NCBI RefSeq assembly: GCF_003807585.1
Contig: NZ_RMBX01000009.1
Span: 1-64,000 of the forward strand
Length of the DNA stretch: 64,000 nt
From: Chitinophaga barathri
GTDB lineage: Bacteria > Bacteroidota > Bacteroidia > Chitinophagales > Chitinophagaceae
Direction: 5' to 3'
The notes below the pieces were generated by a model. That model did no database searches, was not told the DNA's origin, and was given only the letters and a program-made list of their open reading frames with translations. Positions 18,091-27,944 of the stretch are shown here, one piece after another. Each line of letters starts with the position of its first letter. Position 1 is the first letter of the stretch. A program made the translations under genes and the position numbers.

Positions 18091-19089
18091 TTAATTTTTA
18101 ACAGCCGCAAGGCATTCTTCAATAAGCATGCCGTAAAACGCCCGCAGGGTAAGCCCTGCCGCGCGCACCTGCTGGGGCACCAGGCTGTTTTCACTCTGGC
18201 CGGGCATGGTGTTCACTTCCAGGAAATATACTTTGCCCGTGCCTTCTTCCAGGATAAAATCCGCTCTCACAATGCCCTTGCAGTTCAGGCGGTTGTACAG
18301 CTCCAGCGCCGCGGCACGGATCGTGTCCGCCGCTTCGGGGGCTATTTCCGCCGGGGTCACCTCGTTGGTGATACCCGGGGTGTATTTGGCTTCGTAGTCG
18401 AAGAACTCTTTGGTGCTGCGGATCTCGGTGAGGGGCAGCACGGTCATGTTGCCCTGCGCGCGGAAAAGGCCGCAGGTCACTTCGGTGCCTTTGATAAATT
18501 CTTCGATCAGCACCTGGCTGTCTTCGTTGAACGCTTTCTGAATAGCGGGCTCCAGTTCATCGGCTTTGTTCACTTTGCTCATGCCGATGCTGCTGCCGCC
18601 CTCGGCGGGCTTTACGAATACGGGGAGGCGCAATTGGCCGAGGATCTCAGCGGCATCGTAAGGTTTGTCCCGGAATATATGCACGGAGCGGCTCACGTTC
18701 ACCACGTTGAGCGCCGCCACTACTTTGTTGCAATAACTTTTGTTGAAGGTGAGCGCGGAGGTAACCATGCCGCAGCTGGTGTAAGGGATACCCAGCATCT
18801 CGAAATATCCCTGCAGGCGGCCGTCTTCCCCGGGCGTGCCGTGGATGCCGATAAAAACGGCGTCGAAGCGGATAGGTTTCCCGTTTACGGTAAGGCTGAA
18901 GTCGTTTTTGTTCACCTCAGCGGCAACGCCTTCAGGAGAAGTGTAAGTCCAGCTGTCTTTGGTGATAATGATCTTGTAAACGTCGTAGAGCGCGGGATCG
19001 ATGTTTTTTTCGATCACAACAGCGCTTTGCACGGATATCACGTATTCTCCGGAGTATCCGCCGGCTACCAGGGCTATATTCTTCTTCAT
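18091..19089 (-). CDS. ddl: D-alanine--D-alanine ligase
   Basis: ATP-grasp enzyme that joins two D-alanines for the peptidoglycan stem peptide, in the cytoplasm. From ATG 19089 it is 332 residues (MKKNIALVAGGYSGE); three codons are open upstream. Landmarks are GIHGTPGEDGRLQG, PVFVKPAEGGSSIGMSKV (ATP loop), EEFIKGTEVTCG and the C-terminal VYFLEVNTMPGQSENSLVPQ with the metal-binding E-x-N. It is the first gene of the ddl-PASTA-rhodanese operon. Confidence 0.96.
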   Translation of the reverse strand: MKKNIALVAGGYSGEYVISVQSAVVIEKNIDPALYDVYKIIITKDSWTYTSPEGVAAEVNKNDFSLTVNGKPIRFDAVFIGIHGTPGEDGRLQGYFEMLGIPYTSCGMVTSALTFNKSYCNKVVAALNVVNVSRSVHIFRDKPYDAAEILGQLRLPVFVKPAEGGSSIGMSKVNKADELEPAIQKAFNEDSQVLIEEFIKGTEVTCGLFRAQGNMTVLPLTEIRSTKEFFDYEAKYTPGITNEVTPAEIAPEAADTIRAAALELYNRLNCKGIVRADFILEEGTGKVYFLEVNTMPGQSENSLVPQQVRAAGLTLRAFYGMLIEECLAAVKN

Positions 19090-19104
19090 AGATGGCAAAA
19101 TAAC

Positions 19105-19143
19105 AAAAAAGGAAGGCCCAACATACCGCTGGTACTTCCTTTT
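19105..19143 (-). terminator. intrinsic terminator after the ferredoxin gene
   Basis: On the minus strand AAAAGGAAG (from 19143 down) pairs with CTTCCTTTT (to 19107), and a T run follows. The loop is long (19 nt), so it is a weaker hairpin than others here. It separates the ferredoxin gene from ddl. Confidence 0.6.
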
Positions 19144-19180
19144 CGGTGAATTATTTCAATTTTAAAGATGTATTTGCTGG

Positions 19181-19528
19181 TTAGATGTGCAGGCGGGCCT
19201 TCTTATCCATCAGCTCGTCCACTGTTTCCTGGTACATTTCATCGGGCACGCAGCAGTCTACCGGGCACACGGCGGCGCACTGGGGCTCTTCGTGGAAACC
19301 CTGGCATTCTGTACATTTATTGGGCACAATATAATAGGTATCAACGCTGATGGGGGCGTTACGCAGGTCCGCATCCATAGCGGAGCCGTCCATAAGGGTG
19401 TAAGTCCCTTTTACAGTGGTTCCGTCTGCAATTGCCCACTCTACACCACCTTCGTAAATCGCATTATTCGGGCATTCGGGTTCACACGCTCCGCAGTTTA
19501 TACACTCGTCTGTTATCTTAATTGCCAT
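19181..19528 (-). CDS. Alvin-type 2[4Fe-4S] ferredoxin
   Basis: A 115-residue electron carrier with two [4Fe-4S] cluster motifs: [12 protein letters not shown] near the N-terminus and, later, C-x2-C-x8-C-x3-C-P ([18 protein letters not shown]). The eight-residue insertion in the second motif is the mark of the Allochromatium (Alvin) type, which has very low potential clusters. Its redox partner is not visible. It is divergent from the acyl-CoA reductase gene, sharing a 92-bp promoter region. Confidence 0.92.
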   Translation of the reverse strand: MAIKITDECINCGACEPECPNNAIYEGGVEWAIADGTTVKGTYTLMDGSAMDADLRNAPISVDTYYIVPNKCTECQGFHEEPQCAAVCPVDCCVPDEMYQETVDELMDKKARLHI

Positions 19529-19571
19529 ATTGTAAACTTTTTGTTTAGGAAGTAAGCCATTAATTTTGCTT

Positions 19572-19605
19572 CAAAAATAGAATATCTACAATTTAAATAC
19601 TCAAA
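19572..19605 (-). promoter_or_regulatory. promoter of the ferredoxin gene
   Basis: On the minus strand TTTG (19602-19605), a 22-bp spacer and TATTTTTG (19572-19579) match the Bacteroidetes TTTG / TAnnTTTG promoter. The -7 element is 43 bp before the ferredoxin start codon. Confidence 0.65.
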
Positions 19606-19620
19606 TTATTTTTAGGGGAT

Positions 19621-20637
19621 ATGATGGAATTATCGCAAAAATTAGCAGTACTGAGCCGGCTGGAGGCGTATTTGAGGGGAAATGGCACTGAAGAGGAGCA
19701 GGAAAGCCTCGGGTTGGTCAAACAGCGTGCTTTTGCGCATAACGGCTGGTTTACCCCCGAGTTCACAGACCTGGCGATCGCCAATACCTGCAAATATTAC
19801 CTGGACCCCGCCGCTTTACAAGCATGGATCGCGTTATATCCCGGTTTCGGGAAACCGGCCGTCCGCAAAAAGGTAGGCATTGTGGCGGCGGGTAATATTC
19901 CGCTTGTGGGGTTTCACGACTGGCTTACGGGTTTCCTGAGCGGGCATGAGATCCGGGTCAAACTATCTTCCAAAGACAACGTGCTGCTGCCCCATATCTT
20001 CGGCAAGATCGCGGAATGGGCGCCGGAAGCCGCGCAGGACACCGTGGTGGCGGAGATGCTGAAAGATTGCGATGCGTACATCGCCACCGGCAGCAACAAT
20101 TCCGCCCGTTATTTCAACTATTACTTTGCCAAATACCCGCACATCATCCGCCGCAACCGTACTTCAGCCGCCGTGCTCACCGGCGGCGAGACCCCGGAAG
20201 AGCTCAGCGCGCTGGCGGACGACGTGATGCTGTACTTCGGGCTGGGATGCAGGAACGTCACGAAAGTATATGTACCGGAAGGTTACGACTTCAGCCCCCT
20301 GCTCACCGCACTGAAAAAGTACGACCGCCTGGCGGATCATCACAAATACAAAAACAATTACGATTATAACCTCGCATTGTACCTGCTGAACCTCAGTCCG
20401 TACCAAACGAACGACAGCGTGCTGCTGCACGAAAGCGAATCCCTTTTCAGCCCGCTCAGCGTACTGCATTACGGCTTCTACCGGAACAGGGAGGAGCTGG
20501 AAACACAGCTGCGGGAAAACCCGGACCTTCAGTGCCTTGTGGCAAAGGATGCCATCCCTTTCGGGCAGGCGCAATATCCCTCGCTGACGGACTACGCGGA
20601 TGGCGTGGATACCGCTGCCTTCCTGGCTTCGCTGTAA
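19621..20637 (+). CDS. LuxC-like acyl-CoA reductase
   Basis: A 338-residue protein of the LuxC acyl-CoA reductase family, which reduces acyl-thioesters to aldehydes with NAD(P)H. Segments typical of the Bacteroidota members include VGIVAAGNIPLVGFHDWLTGF, IRVKLSSKDN, ATGSNNSARYF, RRNRTSAAVLTG and YFGLGCRNVTKVYVP, whose Cys is the expected acyl-binding residue. Either ATG of the MM start could be used. It is divergent from the ferredoxin gene; that ferredoxin could serve a related lipid pathway, but this is inference. Confidence 0.85.
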   Translation: MMELSQKLAVLSRLEAYLRGNGTEEEQESLGLVKQRAFAHNGWFTPEFTDLAIANTCKYYLDPAALQAWIALYPGFGKPAVRKKVGIVAAGNIPLVGFHDWLTGFLSGHEIRVKLSSKDNVLLPHIFGKIAEWAPEAAQDTVVAEMLKDCDAYIATGSNNSARYFNYYFAKYPHIIRRNRTSAAVLTGGETPEELSALADDVMLYFGLGCRNVTKVYVPEGYDFSPLLTALKKYDRLADHHKYKNNYDYNLALYLLNLSPYQTNDSVLLHESESLFSPLSVLHYGFYRNREELETQLRENPDLQCLVAKDAIPFGQAQYPSLTDYADGVDTAAFLASL

Positions 20638-20680
20638 ATGCGGGGCTTAACAAAATGTCACCCGAACTTGTTATCTTGAC

Positions 20681-20718
20681 AGGCATTGCCATACTTTTGG
20701 CAGTGCCTGTGCCGTTTT
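20681..20718 (+). terminator. probable terminator of the acyl-CoA reductase gene
   Basis: Stem AGGCATTGCC / GGCAGTGCCT (20681-20690 with 20699-20708, one G-U pair) and an 8-nt loop. Only a short T tract (GTTTT) follows, so termination may be partial. Confidence 0.6.
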
Positions 20719-20769
20719 AATTAAGGAGGTTTTAACGATTGATATAAAAATCTGTTAAATACTTCCATG

Positions 20770-20804
20770 TTGCAACTTACAAGCTGTGATCTCCGTTAAA
20801 TTTG
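20770..20804 (+). promoter_or_regulatory. candidate promoter of the HtrA gene
   Basis: TAAATTTG at 20797-20804 is an exact -7 element (TAnnTTTG). TTG at 20770-20772 could be the -33 box, although the 24-bp spacer is slightly long. The leader to the ATG at 20884 would be about 73 nt. Confidence 0.55.
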
Positions 20805-20883
20805 TAAGGAAGGGCATGTAAATTGATCTTAGGTTACCTGAGAAAACTTTATTTCAATCACCCCTTTTAAAACCAGTGCAAAT

Positions 20884-22419
20884 ATGAAATTTTCGCAAGT
20901 TGCGGGTACCATCCTGATCAGCGCCGCCACAGCGGTCGGGAGCATATTTGTTTACAGTAAGTATTTCCAGAAGGAGCCGCAGGGGTATTACCAGAACGGT
21001 TCCGATGCTATCCCTGTAAATTATGCCAGTTACATGCCCGGCTCCACAGGTAACACCAATCTGACGCCACCGACTGATTTCCAGCAGGCGGCGAAGATAG
21101 GCACACCGGGAGTGGTACATATAAAAACGAAGATCAATCCCAAACAGCTGGGAAACAATCTCCAGAAAAGGAAAAGCCTGCTGGAAGAGTTTTTCGGGGA
21201 AGGATATGACGAAGGAGATGGCGGCCGCCGGTATTACACGCCCGGCCAGATGGCATCCGGCTCCGGCGTACTGATCTCGGACGACGGGTATATCGTGACC
21301 AACAATCACGTGGTGGACGATGCGGATGAAATATCCGTGACCCTGAGCAACAACAAATATTACACAGCCACCGTGGTGGGTACAGACCCAAGCACGGACC
21401 TGGCGGTGATCAAAATAAAGGCCACCAGCCTCCCCTACCTCCTGTACGGTAATTCAGACGATGTACAGGTGGGCCAGTGGGTACTGGCGGTAGGTTACCC
21501 GCTGAACCTCGAAACCACGGTAACGGCCGGTATCGTAAGCGCCAAATCGCGCGCAATCGGTATCAACAGGCGGAACAGCCGCACGGCCATCGAATCGTTC
21601 ATACAAACGGACGCCGCGGTGAACCAGGGGAACAGCGGGGGCGCCCTCATCAATACGGCCGGCGAGCTGATAGGTATCAACTCGGCCATTGCTTCCCCTA
21701 CCGGGGCTTACGCGGGGTATTCCTACGCCATCCCGGTGAACCTGGTGAAGAAGGTGGTGAACGACCTGATGAAATTCGGCAACGTTCAGCGGGCGTACCT
21801 TGGCATTATATACAAGGACCCGAATACGATGACGGAGGGAGAACTTAAAGACCTTAAAATGAGCCGTGATATGGCCGGCATCAAAGTACTGGAAGTACCG
21901 CCGACAGGCGCAGCCGCGCAGGCGGGCATCAAAGAAGGAGACGTCATAACCAAGATAAATGGTGTAAATACTTCATCAATTCCGGAGTTGATGGAACAGA
22001 TCAGCCGATACAAACCAGGTGATAAGGTCAGCGTGAATTACTTACGCGACAATAAAGAGTATACCGCAAACGCAATTCTGAAGAACCTCGACGGGAATAC
22101 GGACATTGTAAAGCTGAGTGTACTCGATTACCTGGGGGCTGACTTTGTACCCTTAAAAAAGAACCTTTCGGAGAACCTGGGCATAGAAGGCGGGGTAATG
22201 GTCGCAAATATCAGCAGCGGTCTTATCAAGAAACAGACGAATATGAAGCCCGAGTTCGTTATCCTGAAGGCTGGCGCTACGAAGATCAGGAATATAGAAG
22301 AACTGAAAAGCGCACTGAATGGCAAAAAGCAGGTGAGGCTGGAAGGTTTTTATATCCGGGACCGGTACGCCAACATTTATTACTACGATCTGAACCTGGC
22401 AAATAGCGCCGAGTTCTGA
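20884..22419 (+). CDS. HtrA/DegQ-family serine protease
   Basis: Periplasmic quality-control protease/chaperone of 511 residues, anchored or exported by an N-terminal hydrophobic segment (about 5-25). The trypsin-like domain carries the triad His142 (TNNHVV), Asp172 (STDLAVI) and Ser251 (NQGNSGGAL). A PDZ domain follows at about 325-400 (GIKVLEVPPTGAAAQAGIKEGDVITKI), and a shorter, degenerate PDZ-like region runs to the end. Residues 101-120 form an acidic, glycine-rich loop before the protease core. It is a monocistron with its own promoter and a terminator downstream. Confidence 0.94.
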   Translation: MKFSQVAGTILISAATAVGSIFVYSKYFQKEPQGYYQNGSDAIPVNYASYMPGSTGNTNLTPPTDFQQAAKIGTPGVVHIKTKINPKQLGNNLQKRKSLLEEFFGEGYDEGDGGRRYYTPGQMASGSGVLISDDGYIVTNNHVVDDADEISVTLSNNKYYTATVVGTDPSTDLAVIKIKATSLPYLLYGNSDDVQVGQWVLAVGYPLNLETTVTAGIVSAKSRAIGINRRNSRTAIESFIQTDAAVNQGNSGGALINTAGELIGINSAIASPTGAYAGYSYAIPVNLVKKVVNDLMKFGNVQRAYLGIIYKDPNTMTEGELKDLKMSRDMAGIKVLEVPPTGAAAQAGIKEGDVITKINGVNTSSIPELMEQISRYKPGDKVSVNYLRDNKEYTANAILKNLDGNTDIVKLSVLDYLGADFVPLKKNLSENLGIEGGVMVANISSGLIKKQTNMKPEFVILKAGATKIRNIEELKSALNGKKQVRLEGFYIRDRYANIYYYDLNLANSAEF

Positions 22420-22479
22420 CGCAGTTAGATATTACAGACATTAACATGTGTTTTCATATAGGTTTTATAGGTTAGGATT

Positions 22480-22507
22480 AAAGGGCTCTTGTTTTCAGGA
22501 GCCCTTT
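22480..22507 (+). terminator. intrinsic terminator of the HtrA gene
   Basis: Stem AAAGGGCTC / GAGCCCTTT (22480-22488 with 22499-22507), 10-nt loop, followed by GTTATT. Next to it lies a small inverted repeat TTGTAAG / CTTACAA (22512-22534). Confidence 0.8.
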
Positions 22508-22537
22508 GTTATTGTAAGCACTTAATACTTACAAAAT

Positions 22538-22566
22538 AAAAGCCCCGGCATACGCCGGGGCTTTTT
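22538..22566. terminator. bidirectional terminator between HtrA and LytTR genes
   Basis: Perfect 12-bp stem AAAAGCCCCGGC / GCCGGGGCTTTT with a 4-nt ATAC loop, T run on the right and A run on the left. It can end both the plus-strand HtrA transcript and the minus-strand transcript, although it lies 186 bp past the LytTR stop. The rest of 22420-22751 shows nothing else apart from a short GTAAACGATCA / GTTAACGATCA direct repeat. Confidence 0.85.
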
Positions 22567-22751
22567 ATGGCCATTATTGTAAAGGCTCACAAGAATGACC
22601 ATATATCCTATGAAAACCCTATACTAAATTTAGTATTATATGTAATAAGGAGATCCTGCCAATTGGTAAACGATCAAAATTGGCTCGTTAACGATCATAA
22701 AGCTGCGGTGAAATAATATAATGGTAACAGGTAAAGGGCTTAAAGGTGGGG

Positions 22752-23513
22752 CTAGAGGTTGATGACACCTTTGAGCTGGGTGAAGAATTCATCCTTTTTG
22801 CGGGATGAAATGGGAATGTTTTTCTGGTCGCTCATGATCACGGCGGTCCCTAATCCTTTGATGATCTTGACAATATGGTGGATATTGATCAGGAAGGACT
22901 TGTGTACGCGGTAGAAACCTTTATCCGAGAGCATTTCCTCGTATTCCTTGAGGGATTTGGAAATGAGGTGGGAAACGTTGTTGATCAGCTGGATCTTGGT
23001 ATAGCTGTCAAATGCCTCGCAGTAGATAATATCTTTCAGGTCAATGACATTATACCCGTCATTTACGGGTATTACGATCTTGGAGAACGCATTATCATTG
23101 TTTTTAACATAATCTTTGAGAATAGATGCCAGTTCGTTCAGGCGGCCCTTCTTGCTTCTCTTCACTTTCTCCAATGCATCTTCCACCTCACTCACCTTGA
23201 TAGGTTTGAGCAGGTAGTCCAGCGCGGCGAATTTGATCGCCTGAAGCGCATATTCCTGGAAAGCAGTAATGAAAATCACTTCGAAGTTAAGGACAGGGAA
23301 CATTTCCAGTAACTGAAAACCGTTATGTGGGGGCATCTCAATATCCAGGAACAAAACATCAATAGGGTTATTCTTGATCATTTCCGCGGCCTCATGGATA
23401 TTTTGTGCTTCGCCTATCACCTTAACATCCTTGCAGTAATTTTCCAAAATGTTTCGCAGGATATGAATGTTGCGGACCTCGTCGTCAACAATGGCAGCTT
23501 TTATAATACTCAT
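22752..23513 (-). CDS. LytTR-family response regulator
   Basis: Cytoplasmic transcription regulator of 253 residues. The receiver domain (about 5-120) has the acidic pair D10/D11, the phospho-acceptor Asp57 (VLFLDIEMP) and the KPIK loop. A LytTR DNA-binding domain (about 145-250) contains FDSYTKI, YRVHKSFLINIHHI and the closing ISRSRK-like ISSRKKDEF. Its start overlaps the end of the kinase gene by 4 bp (ATGA), which marks the pair as one two-component system. Confidence 0.95.
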   Translation of the reverse strand: MSIIKAAIVDDEVRNIHILRNILENYCKDVKVIGEAQNIHEAAEMIKNNPIDVLFLDIEMPPHNGFQLLEMFPVLNFEVIFITAFQEYALQAIKFAALDYLLKPIKVSEVEDALEKVKRSKKGRLNELASILKDYVKNNDNAFSKIVIPVNDGYNVIDLKDIIYCEAFDSYTKIQLINNVSHLISKSLKEYEEMLSDKGFYRVHKSFLINIHHIVKIIKGLGTAVIMSDQKNIPISSRKKDEFFTQLKGVINL

Positions 23514-26440
23514 AACATCTTTACAATGGGAATCAGGATTTCAACCAAGGTACCTTCCTTGTTGCCGAATCCAGACTTAAATTTATCAATAATTTCTAAC
23601 TTTCCAACGCTTCCATTAAAAGATTTAATAATCTGGAGCCTTTCCTTAATAACACTCAGCGCGGTGGATTCATGTTTTGCAAGCTTGCCGGACTTCATAC
23701 TGTTCGCATGCTCCCATCCTATCCCATCGTCATCCACAGCGCAATACAGCAGGTCTCCCTGCATCTCCAGGCGCACCAGCAGGTGCCCGCTTCCGTTCTT
23801 GGGAGCAAGCCCGTGTTTTACCGCATTTTCGAGAATAGGCTGTATCAGCATCGGCGGAATATAGACGGTGTATTCCTTCAATTCCTGGCTTAATTCAAAT
23901 TTATATACAAAGGAGTTGGCGAACCTGATCTTCTCCAGCTCCAGGTACCGCGCCAGGAAAGCGATCTCATCTTCCAGCGAGATGTAGCTTTTCCGGCTGT
24001 TATTGAGCATCTGGCGCATGAGCGTGGCAAAATCCGCCAGGAAGTTCAGCGCCTGCTTCTCTTCCTTCTCCAGGATGAGATGCTGCACGGAATTGAGCGA
24101 ATTGAAGATAAAATGCGGGTTCATCTGGTTGGTGAGCGCCTTGGCCTCCAGCTCGGCTATGCGCCGGTTGTATTCCGTTTTGCGCTTCTCCCCTCCCTTC
24201 ACCCGGTTGATGATATACCGCAGGATGAGCAGGATGGCCATTATCGCCAGCAGTACGAGTATACCCCTTGCCCACCATTCCTGGTACCATTGGGGCAGTA
24301 TATTGATGCGCAGCGCCACCGGCTTGCTCCAGTCGCTTTTGTACTTCCGCGCCCTGATCAGCAGCGTATAATCGCCCGGCAGCAGCTTCGGGTAAGGCAC
24401 GATGTTGCTCATGGTGGTTACCCAACCGGAGGATGTGTCGTTGGAGAAATTATATTGATACTCCACAAGGTCGGGCAGGTCGTAGGCAATGGCGCCAAAC
24501 TCGACCTCGAATGAGCTTCCCCGCTGGTAAATATGCTGGAAATACGCCCGGGGCAGGTAATTGCTGTCCCCGTAACGGATGGCGTTCAGGTATACCGTCG
24601 GCGGCACCGTGTCCACCGGGATGTGGTCCCTGGAGAAATAACACAGCCCGTTGGAAGTAGCGATGTACAGCGTATCTCCCGCGTGGCTCAGGCCACGGAT
24701 ATCGTCGCTCATGAGCCCGTCGTTCGAGGTAAGGTTGCGCAGCAGCACGCGGTTGCGGGTGTCTATCACAGACACGCCGCGGTTGGTCGCCACATACAGG
24801 CGGCCGTTCCCGTCATAATAGAGCTGCTGACAGATATCGCTCACCAGGTTGTCCGCAGTCCTGAAGTGGCGGATCACCCGGTTATTTTTTAATACAAAAA
24901 TGCCCTGGTCGCTGGTACCGATCCAGAGGAAACCGTCGATCCACTGCAGGTCCTTGATGCTCTGGCTCAGCCGCGGATCGTCCTGGATGGGGATAGGCTG
25001 ATGGTTGCCCTCGCTGTAATACAGGCCGGTGCCGGTACCGAGGTAATAGGACGTATCGCTCACACAGGCCACGGAGGATATCTGGGTTTCCAGGTTGCTG
25101 AGGTCCATGGGGCGGGCGTCCAGGCCATTCACCACCTTGTTCCTTGCCACTACCCTTACTTTGCCGCCGGGCGTCACGTCCAGGTCTTTGATGCTACGGA
25201 GCTTCAGGGCTTCGCGGGGCTTGCGCATACCGGGTGAATATTCGTAAATGGCATTGTCCGTACCGATCACGGTGCCGCCTTTGGGCATGGGCAATATGCT
25301 CAGCACGCTATTCCGCCCGCCGGTAGAGTCCAGCGGGTAACGCTGGATGCGGCCCGCGGCGTCCATGATATTCAGCATGCCCGCGTTTTCGCCGATATAG
25401 AGCAGGCCGTTGCGCCGGTCTTTGAACACGCTGTAAATAGAATGCGAATAGAGGCCGTTCGTATTGTCCAGGTAGGCGAAGTAGAAGTTTTTGAAAGGGA
25501 TGTGATACACCCCGTCCCCATAGGTGGTGATCCAGATGTTGCCGTCGCGGTCGTTGAGGATGGAAGTGATGAAATGGTTGTCCAGCAGCTTGCTGAGCTT
25601 GCGTTCGCCCTTAAAAAAGTCTTTGATGAAATACAGCGAGCGCGGCGTGCCGATCCATAGGTTGTCCTTGTCTATGCTCATGCAGCTGATCTCTTCCGTG
25701 ATGCCCCATTCGGAGCCTTTGAAAAAAGGAATGATATCCCGCGGGGTAAAGGAATACAGTGTATTGTTCACGATCACCACCGGGTTCCGGCGGATGCGCG
25801 AGCCAAATCTTTCGTCCTGAACGGGGAAGGCGGGGCTGAGGAATATTTTCTGGGATTCGTTGCTGCTGTCTTTGACACTGGCCAGGTGGAAATATTCCTG
25901 CAATGGCTGGAATATCGTATCCTGGCTGAGCAGCCACATAATGTCCGTGGGTTTGGTGCCGAGTTTGTAGGTGGTCTGGCGGCCGTTGTATTGAAGCACC
26001 CGGCCGGCGGTGTTCAGGAACCAGATGTTGCGCGCCTTGTCCTGGAAGGCATATTGCATGTAATGGCTCCGGCTGAGGTATACCAGGCTGGAATCATTTT
26101 CGTCGTTGTGCAGGATGTGGCGGTAATAGTAGGAAAGGCGGCCATTGTTGGTGAAGAACCAGATCCTGCCGCGGCTGTCCGCCGCCAGTTTGATGACGTC
26201 GTTGTCTGTAAGGCCGTCTTTTTTGGTGTAATTGCGGAAACGTTTCCCGTCGAACTTGCTGACGCCGGTGGGCGTGGCAAACCAGATAAAACCTTCCTGG
26301 TCCTGCACGGTGCTGTATACCGTAGCGTTGGCAAGCCCATCCTTTACATTATAATTGCGTATTACCAGGCCCTGTGCGTTTGCAGAACGGGACAAAACCA
26401 GGCAAAAGAGCAGAAATACTATGTAACGGATGGCTTGCAT
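23510..26440 (-). CDS. propeller-sensor histidine kinase of the LytS type
   Basis: A 976-residue sensor kinase. I chose the ATG at 26440 because it begins a signal peptide (MQAIRYIVFLLFCLVLSRSANA); the frame is open 15 codons further and would overlap proS. The periplasmic part is a two-component-regulator beta-propeller (repeats such as GFIWFATPTGVSKFDG, NIWITTYGDGVYHI, FLWIGTSDQGIFV) and a Y_Y_Y domain. One membrane helix (about 727-750) follows, then a His_kinase domain with QMNPHFIFNSLN (phospho-acceptor His776) and an ATPase (ENAVKHG, DDDGIGW). It partners the LytTR regulator. Such sensors often detect glycans, but no such target is visible nearby. It starts 28 bp after proS. Confidence 0.93.
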   Translation of the reverse strand: MQAIRYIVFLLFCLVLSRSANAQGLVIRNYNVKDGLANATVYSTVQDQEGFIWFATPTGVSKFDGKRFRNYTKKDGLTDNDVIKLAADSRGRIWFFTNNGRLSYYYRHILHNDENDSSLVYLSRSHYMQYAFQDKARNIWFLNTAGRVLQYNGRQTTYKLGTKPTDIMWLLSQDTIFQPLQEYFHLASVKDSSNESQKIFLSPAFPVQDERFGSRIRRNPVVIVNNTLYSFTPRDIIPFFKGSEWGITEEISCMSIDKDNLWIGTPRSLYFIKDFFKGERKLSKLLDNHFITSILNDRDGNIWITTYGDGVYHIPFKNFYFAYLDNTNGLYSHSIYSVFKDRRNGLLYIGENAGMLNIMDAAGRIQRYPLDSTGGRNSVLSILPMPKGGTVIGTDNAIYEYSPGMRKPREALKLRSIKDLDVTPGGKVRVVARNKVVNGLDARPMDLSNLETQISSVACVSDTSYYLGTGTGLYYSEGNHQPIPIQDDPRLSQSIKDLQWIDGFLWIGTSDQGIFVLKNNRVIRHFRTADNLVSDICQQLYYDGNGRLYVATNRGVSVIDTRNRVLLRNLTSNDGLMSDDIRGLSHAGDTLYIATSNGLCYFSRDHIPVDTVPPTVYLNAIRYGDSNYLPRAYFQHIYQRGSSFEVEFGAIAYDLPDLVEYQYNFSNDTSSGWVTTMSNIVPYPKLLPGDYTLLIRARKYKSDWSKPVALRINILPQWYQEWWARGILVLLAIMAILLILRYIINRVKGGEKRKTEYNRRIAELEAKALTNQMNPHFIFNSLNSVQHLILEKEEKQALNFLADFATLMRQMLNNSRKSYISLEDEIAFLARYLELEKIRFANSFVYKFELSQELKEYTVYIPPMLIQPILENAVKHGLAPKNGSGHLLVRLEMQGDLLYCAVDDDGIGWEHANSMKSGKLAKHESTALSVIKERLQIIKSFNGSVGKLEIIDKFKSGFGNKEGTLVEILIPIVKML

Positions 26441-26468
26441 CAACAGCTGATGGCTTAAATATGCTTGA

Positions 26469-27944
26469 TTAATACGCTCTTGCAAACAATACCCTTTCCC
26501 TGGAAGGTTTGCCGGTCAGGATGCAGCTGCCTGCTTCCTGCGGGTTGTCCAGGGGGATACAGCGGATCGTAGCCTTTGTACGTTCCTTGATGGCTGCTTC
26601 TGTTTCGGCTGTACCGTCCCAGTGAGCGGATATAAAGCCGCCCTTTTCGTCCAGCAGTTTCTCAAATTCATCCCAGGTATTGGCAGGCGTTATGTGTTCT
26701 TCCCTGTATGCTTTTGCCTTGTCAAACATTCCCTGCTGGATCTCTCCCAGGAGGTTCAGGATGTGTTGTGCAATGCCATCCAGCGATACGCTGGATTTGG
26801 TTTTGGTATCCCTGCGGGCTACTTCCGCCACGTTGTTTTCCAGGTCGCGCGCGCCGATGGCCAGCCGTACGGGTACGCCTTTCAGTTCGTACTCCGCAAA
26901 TTTGAAACCGGGGCGGTTGTTGTCCGAATCGTCGTATTTCACGCGGATGCCGGCTGCCTTGAGCTCTTTAACGATCGTTTGTACTTTTTCGTCTATGAGC
27001 GCTTTCTGATCATTGCCTTTATAGATAGGCACGATCACTACCTGCAGGGGAGCGATGCGGGGGGGCAGGATGAGCCCTTCGTCGTCGCTGTGCGCCATTA
27101 CGAGCGCGCCCACGAGGCGGGTGGATACGCCCCAGGAGGTGGCCCATACGTATTCAAGTTTGTTTTCTTTGTTAGAGAACTGAACATCGAACGCTTTGGC
27201 GAAGTTCTGGCCCAGGAAGTGGGAAGTGCCGGCCTGGAGGGCTTTACCGTCCTGCATCAGCGCTTCGATGCAATAAGTGTCTACCGCTCCTGCAAAACGT
27301 TCGGAAGGGGATTTAACGCCTTTGATAACGGGCACTGCCATATAGTTTTCGGCGAAATCCGCGTATACGTCCAGCATCTGCCTGGTTTCCGCAATGGCTT
27401 CTTCGGCGGTGGCGTGAGCGGTATGCCCTTCCTGCCAGAGGAATTCGGCGGTGCGGAGGAACAGGCGGGTGCGCATCTCCCAGCGCACTACGTTTGCCCA
27501 TTGGTTGATGAGCAGGGGCAGGTCGCGGTAAGACTGGATCCAGTCCTTGTAAGTATTCCAGATGATCGTTTCCGAAGTGGGGCGAACGATCAGTTCTTCT
27601 GTCAGTTTGGCGTCCGGGTCTACAATCACACCGCCGCCGTCGGGATCGTTTTTGAGGCGGTAGTGGGTTACCACGGCGCATTCCTTGGCAAAACCTTCCA
27701 CGTGGGCGGCTTCTTTGCTGAGGAAACTTTTAGGGATAAAAAGGGGGAAATACGCGTTCTGGTGACCTGTTTCTTTGAATTTGGCATCCAGTACGTCGCG
27801 CATATTTTCCCAGAGGGCAAAACCGTAGGGTTTGATCACCATGCAGCCTTTTACGGCGGAATAGTCGGCCAAACCGCCTTTCAGAACAAGGTCATTGTAC
27901 CATTGCGCATAATCCTGTGACCGGCTAGTAATCTCTTTACTCAT
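26469..27944 (-). CDS. proS: prolyl-tRNA synthetase (short, archaeal/eukaryotic-type)
   Basis: Class II aminoacyl-tRNA synthetase that charges tRNA-Pro in the cytoplasm. From ATG 27944 ([19 protein letters not shown]) it is 491 residues; 19 lysine-rich codons upstream are open but unlikely to be used. Motif 2 ([28 protein letters not shown]), RPTSETIIW and motif 3 near the C-terminus are visible. The length and the absence of the inserted editing domain place it with the ProS type 3 form common in Bacteroidota. The kinase gene follows after 28 bp. Confidence 0.96.
   Translation of the reverse strand: MSKEITSRSQDYAQWYNDLVLKGGLADYSAVKGCMVIKPYGFALWENMRDVLDAKFKETGHQNAYFPLFIPKSFLSKEAAHVEGFAKECAVVTHYRLKNDPDGGGVIVDPDAKLTEELIVRPTSETIIWNTYKDWIQSYRDLPLLINQWANVVRWEMRTRLFLRTAEFLWQEGHTAHATAEEAIAETRQMLDVYADFAENYMAVPVIKGVKSPSERFAGAVDTYCIEALMQDGKALQAGTSHFLGQNFAKAFDVQFSNKENKLEYVWATSWGVSTRLVGALVMAHSDDEGLILPPRIAPLQVVIVPIYKGNDQKALIDEKVQTIVKELKAAGIRVKYDDSDNNRPGFKFAEYELKGVPVRLAIGARDLENNVAEVARRDTKTKSSVSLDGIAQHILNLLGEIQQGMFDKAKAYREEHITPANTWDEFEKLLDEKGGFISAHWDGTAETEAAIKERTKATIRCIPLDNPQEAGSCILTGKPSRERVLFARAY

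Noticed and set aside
17782-19149. Plus-strand ORF of 455 codons opposite ddl and the PASTA gene
   Set aside because: It is the antisense of two recognised genes; its length reflects high GC bias, not coding.
26622-27920. Plus-strand ORF of 432 codons opposite proS
   Set aside because: It is the shadow of a conserved synthetase gene.
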